A stretch of 26,338 nucleotides of DNA from JBDKGV01 sp039798005 (GTDB taxonomy: Bacteria; Fibrobacterota; Fibrobacteria; UBA5070): positions 1 to 26,338 of the forward strand of contig JBDKGV010000011.1 in the NCBI GenBank assembly GCA_039798005.1. Direction: 5' to 3'. The notes beneath the pieces are model-generated. The model ran no database searches and had not been told where the DNA came from. It saw only the letters and a program-made list of their open reading frames with translations. This document shows, in pieces, positions 16,039 through 21,938 of this stretch. The translations under genes and the position numbers were made by a program. Within the stretch, counting starts at the first letter, position 1. Every line of letters begins with the position of its first letter.

Positions 16039-16332
16039 TCAGTGGTAATCCACGATCTCGACATTTTCCGCACCATCATCAACCCATCGGAAGCAGATAC
16101 GGTATCGCTGGTTGATCCGAACCGAATGCTGTCCCGCTCGATCCCCCTGCAGCATCTCCAGCCGATTCCCTGGTGGAATTCTCAGGGAGTCCAGTTCACG
16201 GCTCCAGTGAATCTGATCCAGCTTGCGTCGCGCCACATCCCAGAGATCCTGTGGACAGGTTGCTCTGGACTTGCGCGTCATCTCGCCGTGATAGATGTCT
16301 TCCGTGCCTTGGTCGGCAAAGGAAAGGATCAT
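16039..16332 (-). CDS. higB: HigB-family RelE-like mRNA-interferase toxin
   Basis: A 97-residue RelE/ParE-superfamily protein matching HigB: MILSFADQGTEDIYHGE opening, then RKLDQIHWSRELDSLRIPPGNRLEMLQGDRAGQHSVRINQRYRICFRW and EIVDYH. HigB cleaves ribosome-bound mRNA; the C-terminal Arg/His residues (QHSVRINQRYRI, VDYH) include those used by the family. It is the first gene of the pair and ends 20 bases before the preferred higA start. The ATG at 16332 has no Shine-Dalgarno; TAGATT lies six bases upstream, so the message may be leaderless. Confidence 0.93.
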   Translation of the reverse strand: MILSFADQGTEDIYHGEMTRKSRATCPQDLWDVARRKLDQIHWSRELDSLRIPPGNRLEMLQGDRAGQHSVRINQRYRICFRWVDDGAENVEIVDYH

Positions 16333-16338
16333 GCCATG

Positions 16339-16367
16339 AATCTAGCATGACTATCATGCTATCGCAA
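16339..16367 (-). promoter_or_regulatory. higBA promoter with embedded operator palindrome
   Basis: On the minus strand TTGCGA (16367-16362), a 17-base spacer and TAGATT (16344-16339) form a good promoter. The perfect inverted repeat TAGCATGA-N3-TCATGCTA (16343-16361) fills the spacer and enters the -10, as expected for a HigA autorepression site. The higB ATG follows the -10 by six bases. Confidence 0.75.
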
Positions 16368-16384
16368 GCACATTTCCCCAAACG

Positions 16385-16421
16385 AAAAAGCCTCGGTCCA
16401 CGCGAAGTGGAACGAGGCTTT
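16385..16421 (-). terminator. Intrinsic terminator after rplS
   Basis: On the minus strand AGCCTCG-TTCCAC and GTGGACCGAGGCT form a long stem with one mismatch and a TTCGC loop, followed by TTTTT. It begins 23 bases after the rplS stop codon and ends the tRNA-Pro/trmD/rplS unit ahead of higBA. Confidence 0.9.
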
Positions 16422-16443
16422 GGACCCTTGTGGGGATCGAAGC

Positions 16444-16806
16444 TTACTTGGCGCGTGCCGGACGGTAGTCGCGGTCCTTGATACGGGCGGCCTTGCCCTG
16501 CAATCCACGCATGTAGAAGATGCGAGCGCGGCGGACCTTGCCCTGGCGCACGACTTCGATCTTGGCGATACGGGGGGAGTGGAGCGGGAACACACGCTCG
16601 ATGGCCACGCCGTTGGAGATCTTGCGGACCGTGAAGGCCTTGGAGATGCCCTCGCCGCGGATCTGAAGGACGACACCCTGGAACGGCTGAACGCGCTCCT
16701 TGTCACCTTCCTTGATCTTGTAGTCAACGCGGACGGTATCGCCGGCGCGGAACTCCGGGTTGTCAGCCTTGAGGCCCTGGAACTGGATCGTCTTCAGAAT
16801 GCTCAT
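16444..16806 (-). CDS. rplS: 50S ribosomal protein L19
   Basis: L19 lies at the 30S-50S interface. The 120-residue sequence has FRAGDTVRVDYKIKEGDKERVQPFQGVVLQIRGEG, then SKAFTVRKISNGVAIERVFPLHSPRIAKIEVVRQGKVRRARIFYMRGLQGKAARIKD, the diagnostic L19 end. The ATG at 16806 has GAGG eight bases upstream. The preceding trmD frame continues 44 bases into this gene before its stop, so the start lies inside the trmD coding sequence. The usual rpsP-rimM partners are not in front of trmD here. Confidence 0.97.
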   Translation of the reverse strand: MSILKTIQFQGLKADNPEFRAGDTVRVDYKIKEGDKERVQPFQGVVLQIRGEGISKAFTVRKISNGVAIERVFPLHSPRIAKIEVVRQGKVRRARIFYMRGLQGKAARIKDRDYRPARAK

Positions 16807-17578
16807 GATGCTTGCCTCGCGAACTCGCGTGTAACTTGGTTGAGAGGGGCAAAAATACATCATCTCGCGGATTCAGCAAGAGGTGATCTTCACTTGTAAG
16901 TTCAAGTCGTTCCAAGAGATCGGGTCGGCGCTCCTTTGTCCACAGCAATTGCTGCTGCCGACGCCACTTGCGAATGCGCTCGTGATCCCCTGAAAGCAGG
17001 GCCTGCGGGGCCTTCAATCCGTGCCAGGTCTCGGGCCTTGTGTACACCGGCCAGCCCAGCAAAGGGGCCTCGAAGGAGTCGGTGTTGGCGCTGTCGTCAT
17101 CGCCCAGAACCCCAGGCTGCAAGCGGGCCAGGGCATCGATGAAGACCATCGCAGGCAGCTCACCGCCCGAGAGCACGAAGTCGCCCAACGAGAATTCGTG
17201 GGTCACGTAGGTGTACCGGATGCGCTCGTCGATCCCCTTGTAGTGACCGCACAGGATCACCATTTCCGGGAGCTTGGCCCATTCGCGCACCATTTCCTGG
17301 TTGAGCGGCTTGCCGTGGGGGCACGGAAAAAAAACCGGCACATCCACGCGGCCTTCCAGCGCCTCCTCGAGACTTTTCTCGATCGGCTCGGGGCGCAGCA
17401 CCATGCCGGCCTCGCCGCCGAAGGGGTAATCATCCACCGCGCCGTACTTGTTGATGGCGTGCTTGCGCAGCCCATGGACACGCAGGTCCAGAGCTCCGTG
17501 CTTCTTGGCCTTCGCGGGGATGGTGTGGTCCATCGCGGCGAACATGTCCGGAAAGATGGTCAAGACATCGATGCGCAC
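16763..17578 (-). CDS. trmD: tRNA (guanine-37-N1)-methyltransferase
   Basis: TrmD uses S-adenosylmethionine to make m1G37 in tRNAs with G36-G37 (Pro, some Leu and Arg), preventing +1 frameshifts. The knotted SPOUT domain is clear: IDVLTIFPDMF, GGEAGMVLRPEPI, VILCGHYKGIDERI, EFSLGDFVLSGGELPAMVFIDALARLQPGVLG, and GWPVYTRPETWHG. The C-terminal domain ends near DLLERLELTSEDHLLL. The GTG at 17578 is chosen because VRIDVLTIFPDMF is the canonical opening and GAGG lies six bases before it. From there the protein is 271 residues, with a tail of about 25 unusual residues (LSTKLHASSRGKHHEHSEDD) that arises partly from overlapping rplS by 44 bases. Confidence 0.96.
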   Translation of the reverse strand: MRIDVLTIFPDMFAAMDHTIPAKAKKHGALDLRVHGLRKHAINKYGAVDDYPFGGEAGMVLRPEPIEKSLEEALEGRVDVPVFFPCPHGKPLNQEMVREWAKLPEMVILCGHYKGIDERIRYTYVTHEFSLGDFVLSGGELPAMVFIDALARLQPGVLGDDDSANTDSFEAPLLGWPVYTRPETWHGLKAPQALLSGDHERIRKWRRQQQLLWTKERRPDLLERLELTSEDHLLLNPRDDVFLPLSTKLHASSRGKHHEHSEDDPVPGPQG

Positions 17579-17600
17579 TGGAACCTCGATCGGCAGAATG

Positions 17601-17632
17601 AAAAAAGCGCCCGAGACTTTCGTCCCAGGCGC
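17601..17632 (-). terminator. Terminator between tRNA-Pro and trmD
   Basis: On the minus strand GCGCCTGGGAC and GTCTCGGGCGC pair over 11 bp (two G-T wobbles) around a GAAA tetraloop, followed by six T. It begins three bases after the tRNA 3' end and lies 23 bases upstream of the trmD start codon. It either ends the tRNA transcript or acts as a leaky attenuator for trmD-rplS. Confidence 0.92.
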
Positions 17633-17634
17633 CA

Positions 17635-17707
17635 TCGGAGTGACATGATTCGAACATGCGGCCTCTACGACCCGAACGTAGCGCTCTACCAGCTGAGCTA
17701 CACTCCG
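17635..17707 (-). tRNA. tRNA-Pro (anticodon CGG)
   Basis: Complete 73-base cloverleaf. Acceptor stem CGGAGTG/CACTCCG with the C1-G72 pair and A73 typical of bacterial tRNA-Pro. D-arm GCTC/GAGC. Anticodon stem CTACG/CGTAG with loop TTCGGGT: anticodon C34-G35-G36, followed by G37. T-arm GCATG/CATGT with loop TTCGAAT. The 3' CCA is not encoded and must be added. It lies directly upstream of trmD, whose product should modify G37 of this tRNA. Confidence 0.97.
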
Positions 17708-17805
17708 TTTTCCTCGAGGTGGGAAAAGTAATCACACCCCACCGTGGTCGTCTACCGGCTTTCTTCCGAAAGGCATCAGCCTTGGACGAGATCTTCGGGG
17801 CGCCC

Positions 17806-17924
17806 CCACCGTGCCGGTGGTCGGGCTGCCTGCCAAGCCTCCGCCGATTTGTCGTGGAGACGCCCCGCCGGGGCGTCTGAACAACGGGCGGCGGGGTCTT
17901 GGGCAAAGCCGGCATCCCTGGCGC
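17806..17924 (+). repeat. Nested-hairpin dispersed repeat, copy B
   Basis: A leading hairpin CCACCG-TGC-CGGTGG (17806-17820) abuts the core 17821-17924, which has the family ends TCGGGCTGCC, CCAAGCCTCCGCCG, CGGCGGGGTCTTGG and GGCATCCCTGGCGC. The inner arms here pair over 14 bp with one mismatch and one wobble. The private core is a perfect 9 bp hairpin AGACGCCCC-GCC-GGGGCGTCT (17858-17878). This copy fills much of the 335-base gap between the tRNA gene and the gene at 18043; I see no gene in that gap. Confidence 0.88.
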
Positions 17925-18042
17925 GTCGCACGGTTCGCATCGCTCCTTGAATGATTTGCCAATTGTGACGGACCTCACAGACAAACGCCATTTCATGGAA
18001 TACCATATCCCTCTCCCTTTTTCTTCATCCCTGGAGCTGTCG

Positions 18043-19197
18043 ATGATTCGCCGCGTTTCCTTTCTCACCTTTTCCTTGCTCGCGACATCTCTGTCGTATG
18101 CCGAAGTTCCCTCCTCCGTCCTGTTTCAGGGCTACCTCACCAACAACGACGCTCCGGTGAACGGATCCCAGACCTTGCTCGTCAAGGCCTGCGACGCGCT
18201 TGTCGACGGCAACTGCAAGACCGTCTTCAATGACAAGGTGCAGGCAAGCAATGGCTACTACACGGCCCTGCTCCAAAACCTGCCAACCCTGGACAAGCCC
18301 TACTGGTTGGAGGTTGTCAGCAACGGAAGCCTGCTTTCGGAGCGCATCGCCCTGACCGCCACCCCGTATGCCCTGCGCGCTGCCGTGGCTGATTCCTCGG
18401 CCAAGGTCGGAACGGCAACCAAGGCGATCTTCGCGGACTCCGCGACCGGCGCCTTGCGCGCGGCCTCTGCCCTCACCGCTTTGAATGCAGATCTGGCGAC
18501 TCGCGCCAAGCTTGCCGATTCCGCCATCGCCGCCTTGCAAGCCGTCAATGCCACGCTTGCGGCCAAAGCAACACTTGCCGATTCCGCCATTTCCGCCCTG
18601 CGCGCCGTCAACGCAACCCTCGCCGCCAAGGCTCTGTTCGCCGATTCCGCCACGGGTGCAGTCCGGGCTGTCTCCGCTATCAATGCAACAAACGCGACCA
18701 ATGCAGTAAATGCTGTCAACGCAACCAATGCGACCCTCGCTACGAAAGCCATTCTAGCTGATTCCGCCACAGGCGCGGTCAGGGCCGTCTCCGCTATCAA
18801 TGCGACAAACGCAACCAATGCCGACAATGTCGTGGGCGGTTACTTGACCAGCTTGAACACCATCCAAGGGACTGCCACCATCTCGGGAAGCAATAACATT
18901 TCCGTTAATAGGTCTGGATCCACACTGACCATCGTTGGACCGTCAGTCGTCGCAAACGCGATCAATGCGACAAACGCCACGCTTGCGGCCAAAGCAACGC
19001 TCGCCGATTCCGCCACAGGCGCAATCCGAGCTGTTACAGCGACCAATGCCGAGATCGCCAATTCCATCAAGTCTTATCCCACCGCCTTGCCCAGATGCAG
19101 TGAGGGTGAGATTGGTATCCGGGAAACAACAGGCAGAAGCTCCATTTGCATTTGTGATAAAAGTGGTTGGACTTGCGCCCTCACTCAAGGCTACTAG
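18043..19197 (+). CDS. Secreted surface protein with long Ala-X-X triplet array
   Basis: A 384-residue exported protein; the ATG at 18043 has GGAG seven bases upstream. The signal peptide is MIRRVSFLTFSLLATSLSYA. Residues about 22-108 (VLFQGYLTNNDAPVNGSQTLLVKACDA ... PYWLEVVSNG ... ALTATPYAL) match the widespread module that opens many tail-fibre-like or collagen-like surface proteins. Residues 110-262 are 51 consecutive triplets, 49 of them Ala-X-X, often ADS, ATG, AVN or ATN. A further 12 triplets occur at 306-341. Between them is a short strand-rich segment (TISGSNNISVNRSGSTLTIVG). The C-terminus is Cys-rich (ICICDKSGWTCALTQGY). Specific function unknown; a fibrous adhesin-like role is inferred. 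The next secreted protein begins 24 bases later, suggesting an operon. Confidence 0.8.
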   Translation: MIRRVSFLTFSLLATSLSYAEVPSSVLFQGYLTNNDAPVNGSQTLLVKACDALVDGNCKTVFNDKVQASNGYYTALLQNLPTLDKPYWLEVVSNGSLLSERIALTATPYALRAAVADSSAKVGTATKAIFADSATGALRAASALTALNADLATRAKLADSAIAALQAVNATLAAKATLADSAISALRAVNATLAAKALFADSATGAVRAVSAINATNATNAVNAVNATNATLATKAILADSATGAVRAVSAINATNATNADNVVGGYLTSLNTIQGTATISGSNNISVNRSGSTLTIVGPSVVANAINATNATLAAKATLADSATGAIRAVTATNAEIANSIKSYPTALPRCSEGEIGIRETTGRSSICICDKSGWTCALTQGY

Positions 19198-19221
19198 TCG
19201 CAGCAAATGGAAACATTCACC

Positions 19222-19878
19222 ATGAAACGACTTGCCCTCAGCCTTTCCAAAGCATCGTCCATCTGCGCCCTGGCCCTCGCCACCGCAGCCCTTGCCATTG
19301 AGGCCCCCCAGCACGGCACCTTTTCCGGCACCTCCGGCTTCGTCGTGGGCCAGCCCTTTGCGGTCGTGCCTCAGGCCTTTGCCAACGGCACCGCCCTGCG
19401 CGTCGGCTACTGGAGCGGGCCGGACCAGACTCCGCCCACTACGGGCATTCGTACGGTGTCCCGGCCCAGCCTTGGCACCGACGGCTGGGTGAAGCTTTCC
19501 CGCACGCGCCTGGATCTCGAGGCCACCACCACGGCCTCCGGGCAGGATTTCCTGTCCGAGATCGATGCCGTTCGCTGCTCCGAGTCGCCCGATTGCATCG
19601 GCGTGTCGGTGAAGTTGGAAAAGCCCCAGCGCCTGGACATCTCGATCTTCGACCAGCTTGGCGTGCCGGTCGGCACCTGGTCGCGCCATTTCGACAAGAG
19701 CGAGATCGCCCTGCGTCGCGGCGCATCCGAGGCCGCTTGGCTGGGCCTGGGCTGGAACGGCCGCAGCGCCCAAGGACGCCTGGTCGGATCGGGCGTCTAC
19801 CTCGTGCGGGTCAACAAGACCTTCGACCATGGCGAAAAGGCCGAAGAGATCCTGAAAGTGGGCATCCGCACCCGCTGA
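19222..19878 (+). CDS. Secreted protein with FlgD-Ig-like C-terminal domain
   Basis: A 218-residue exported protein with signal peptide ending ALATAALA. The central part is not recognised. The C-terminal half resembles FlgD Ig-like or sorting-type domains seen at the end of exported proteins in Fibrobacterota: LDISIFDQLGVPVGTW, then LGWNGRSAQGRLVGSGVYLVRVNKTF and a final LKVGIRTR. Two Cys (RCSESPDC) may form a disulfide. I chose the ATG at 19222 because it starts the signal peptide; an in-frame ATG at 19207 is an alternative, and neither has a strong ribosome binding site. It follows the triplet-repeat protein by 24 bases and is followed by repeat copy C. Confidence 0.75.
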   Translation: MKRLALSLSKASSICALALATAALAIEAPQHGTFSGTSGFVVGQPFAVVPQAFANGTALRVGYWSGPDQTPPTTGIRTVSRPSLGTDGWVKLSRTRLDLEATTTASGQDFLSEIDAVRCSESPDCIGVSVKLEKPQRLDISIFDQLGVPVGTWSRHFDKSEIALRRGASEAAWLGLGWNGRSAQGRLVGSGVYLVRVNKTFDHGEKAEEILKVGIRTR

Positions 19879-19896
19879 AGACCGTCCATGGCGCCC

Positions 19897-20062
19897 CCAC
19901 CGAGCCCGGTGGTCGGGCTGCCTGCCAAGCCTCCGCCGCCCAACCATCCCGCGCAAACAGTGTACGGGCGGATCTAAGATCCGCCCCTCCAACAGCCTGC
20001 GCGGGAACGCATCCGATTTTGGGCGGCGGGGTCTTGGGCCTTCCGGCCGGCATCCCTGGCGC
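19897..20062 (+). repeat. Nested-hairpin dispersed repeat, copy C (most elaborate)
   Basis: A leading hairpin CCACCG-AGCC-CGGTGG (19897-19912) abuts the core 19913-20062. Concentric helices: GGGCTGCC with GGCATCCC; CCAAGCCTCCGCCGCCCA with TGGGCGGCGGGGTCTTGG (18 positions, one mismatch, one wobble); TCCCGCGCA with TGCGCGGGA (perfect); and innermost GGGCGGATCT-A-AGATCCGCCC at 19966-19986 (perfect). The element ends directly at the A run of the FISUMP-gene terminator. Confidence 0.9.
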
Positions 20063-20099
20063 AAAAAAGCCCCCAATCGCACCTTGGCGATGGGGGCTT
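20063..20099 (-). terminator. Terminator downstream of the FISUMP gene
   Basis: On the minus strand AAGCCCCCATCGC and GCGATTGGGGGCTT pair with a single bulged base and a six-base loop, followed by TTTTTT. It lies about 160 bases beyond the stop at 20262; the intervening leader-like sequence holds only short hairpins. Confidence 0.85.
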
Positions 20100-20261
20100 G
20101 CTCGTCGCAGCCTCTTATGGCTCAGCCTGAATGGCGCCGCATCGTGACATGGCTGCGCCTTGCCCCAGTCGCACGGCCCATGGGCTGAAGCCCTTGGCCG
20201 GTCCCTGAGTGCCGCCACAGGCGGTGTATCGAAGGGCCGGCTCCTCAGCTCTACGACAGGC

Positions 20262-21734
20262 TTAGGGTGCATCCTTGAGGCAGCGGACGCTGAACCCGAG
20301 GGTCTTGATGAGGTCTTTTCTGTCAAGAGTCCCGTTGCCTGCGCCGAGTTCGTGGAACCAAGCGCGGGACGCCACACCGTAGTACTCCGACGAACTCCAG
20401 AAGTGGGCGTAGCTGCCCCCGTTGAGGAAGCTGCCATCCGCGCTGCCGTAGCCACCGGGAAGGGCCTTGAAGCCCACCACATCGCTGCCACCGTCATTCC
20501 AGCCTGCATCCGCCTTCAAGGCATACCCTTCCTTGCCTGCTCCGGACTGCTTGGCCACTTCGGTCTGCATCGTCGTCCACTCCGCGTCGCTAGGTATGTG
20601 CCAGCCCGTCGGGCAAATTCCCTTGTGCTTCACATCGCTGCCACCCCATGCGGCTGTATTGAAGCTGGCCGCAATTCCCATCGCGGTAGCCCAGTCGTAC
20701 AGGCGGCCGTACTTGGCGCAGTTGGCGGGGTCATTGTCGTAGCATTTCCCCACCGTCCCGGCATCGCCGCCATAGTTCAGGTTCTGGGCCATCCAGGTCT
20801 GGGTGCCTATGTTCGTGATCTTGTACACCTGGCCATCGCGGGTGTCGGTCAGGGAGGTCGGGTCGGTAGCCTGTCCACTCGACAGCTTGGCCACCAAGGC
20901 TTCCAACACCGTCAGGCGGGCAGTCAGGGCGGTTACGTCTGCACCACCGCTGGCTCCGGCATCGCCCTTGGGGCCTTGGGCGCCCGGGGCACCGGCGGCA
21001 CCTGGCGCTCCCGCGGCACCTGCGGCTCCGGCCACGCCCTGAGGCCCTTGTGGTCCTGCCGCACCGGCCGGGCCGGGCTTGCCGGCCTCAGCGAGCAGCA
21101 CCCAGGCGCCGTTGGAAAAGACCCAGGTCTCGCCCTTGGCCTGGTTGCGCACCACATCGCCGGTCTTGGAGGTCGCGGGGTCGGGGAGGTTCGCCACCAC
21201 GCCCTTCCACTGCATGCCCGTGGCGGCGCTGCCCGAGCCGCTGGCGTTCACGCTCACGCGCGGGGCCAGGTGCCAGGCGCCATCGCCCTCGGTGAACGAC
21301 CAGTCGTCGCTCTCGTCAAAGAGGTGCTGGTAGCCCTGTTCGTGCAGGCCCCACTGGATTTGCAGGGTCTGCCCGGCCGCCAATTGGCCGCTGGCAAAGC
21401 CCAAGCGCACCCGCAGGTTGGCCTTGCGCGCGCCGTCCTGCTGCAAGGGAATGGCCCCGATCTCGGCGGTCATGTCGCTGCAACTGGAAATCGAGGTGTG
21501 CCAGCAATCGGCCACCAGCGATCCGGCATTCACGCCGTCCTCGTAAAGGAGATAGTCGATGGTGGTCTTGGCCAAGTCCACCGTGGTGGTGCCTTGGTTC
21601 ACCACCTTGAGGTAGGGCTTGATCTGGTTCAGACCTGTGCCGCCGGTGGCCGACTGGTGGGAAATGACAAGTTGAGCAAAGGGCGCACTGGCAAGCAGGC
21701 CCAGCGCAAACAGCGATCGCGGGATCAAACGCAT
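20262..21734 (-). CDS. CBM3 / collagen-like / FISUMP surface protein
   Basis: A 490-residue exported protein; ATG at 21734 with GAGG nine bases upstream, signal peptide to about residue 20. Residues about 22-165 match a family 3 carbohydrate-binding module: NQIKPYLKVVNQGTTTVDL, YLLYEDG, LRVRLGFASGQLAAGQT, FDESDDWSF. Residues about 172-215 (WKGVVANLPDPATSKTGDVVRN ... WVFSNGAWVLL) are the short module that commonly precedes collagen-like stretches. Residues 218-265 are about 16 Gly-X-Y triplets, then a likely coiled coil (VTALTARLTVLEALVAKL). Residues about 295-488 are a FISUMP domain: TDTRDGQVYKITNIGTQTWM, NLNYGG, YGRLYDWATAM, CPTGWHIPSDAEWTTM, FWSSSEY, GFSVRCLKD. A trimeric cellulose- or chitin-binding surface protein is inferred. 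Divergent from the CsgG-like gene. Confidence 0.93.
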   Translation of the reverse strand: MRLIPRSLFALGLLASAPFAQLVISHQSATGGTGLNQIKPYLKVVNQGTTTVDLAKTTIDYLLYEDGVNAGSLVADCWHTSISSCSDMTAEIGAIPLQQDGARKANLRVRLGFASGQLAAGQTLQIQWGLHEQGYQHLFDESDDWSFTEGDGAWHLAPRVSVNASGSGSAATGMQWKGVVANLPDPATSKTGDVVRNQAKGETWVFSNGAWVLLAEAGKPGPAGAAGPQGPQGVAGAAGAAGAPGAAGAPGAQGPKGDAGASGGADVTALTARLTVLEALVAKLSSGQATDPTSLTDTRDGQVYKITNIGTQTWMAQNLNYGGDAGTVGKCYDNDPANCAKYGRLYDWATAMGIAASFNTAAWGGSDVKHKGICPTGWHIPSDAEWTTMQTEVAKQSGAGKEGYALKADAGWNDGGSDVVGFKALPGGYGSADGSFLNGGSYAHFWSSSEYYGVASRAWFHELGAGNGTLDRKDLIKTLGFSVRCLKDAP

Positions 21735-21758
21735 GGATTCGTTCCTCAGGTAACGGCG

Positions 21759-21782
21759 TGGTCGTTCGAAAATGAACGGCCA
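21759..21782 (-). other. Hairpin in the 5' leader of the FISUMP mRNA
   Basis: On the minus strand TGGCCGTTC and GAACGACCA pair (8 of 9, the other a G-T wobble) around ATTTTC, about 24 bases before the start codon. It could protect the message or tune translation. No promoter could be placed confidently. Confidence 0.4.
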
Positions 21783-21900
21783 AAAGGTAAACTCCGGCCG
21801 GATTTTCCTCATTGCATCGAAGTTGCACCCTCTGTCGTTTCCGCAAACCCGGTCCCTGCCATCGGAAATTGAGCGATATTCAACGGTCTGTGATGGAGCG

Positions 21901-21915
21901 CACAGAAATTCTGTG
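21901..21915 (+). promoter_or_regulatory. Palindrome in the CsgG-like gene promoter
   Basis: CACAGAA-A-TTCTGTG is a perfect 15 bp palindrome. It lies 11 bases upstream of TATTCT (21927-21932), which is six bases before the ATG at 21939. The palindrome therefore covers the -35 region of the presumed leaderless promoter; no TTGACA-like hexamer is present, so an activator or repressor site is plausible. Confidence 0.55.
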
Positions 21916-21938
21916 ATCTTCATAGCTATTCTTTGGTC

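Noticed and set aside
17635..17707. tRNA-Pro as an integration site
   Set aside because: No integrase nearby and no second copy of the tRNA 3' end found in the window.
17430..18068. 212-codon minus-strand frame covering the tRNA gene and repeat copy B
   Set aside because: Overlaps a clear tRNA and a structured repeat; the translation is Arg/Pro-rich noise.
18370..18840. Repeated DNA in the Ala-X-X region as a CRISPR or satellite array
   Set aside because: Repeats are in frame, of uneven length and coding; no regular spacer pattern.
18943..20082. Long minus-strand frame crossing repeat copy C and two gene ends
   Set aside because: Runs through a structured repeat and is antisense to two exported-protein genes; no protein-like composition.
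20262..20850. FISUMP domain as a diversity-generating retroelement target
   Set aside because: The fold is distantly reminiscent of lectin-like variable proteins, but no reverse transcriptase, template repeat or adenine-biased variable segment is in the window.
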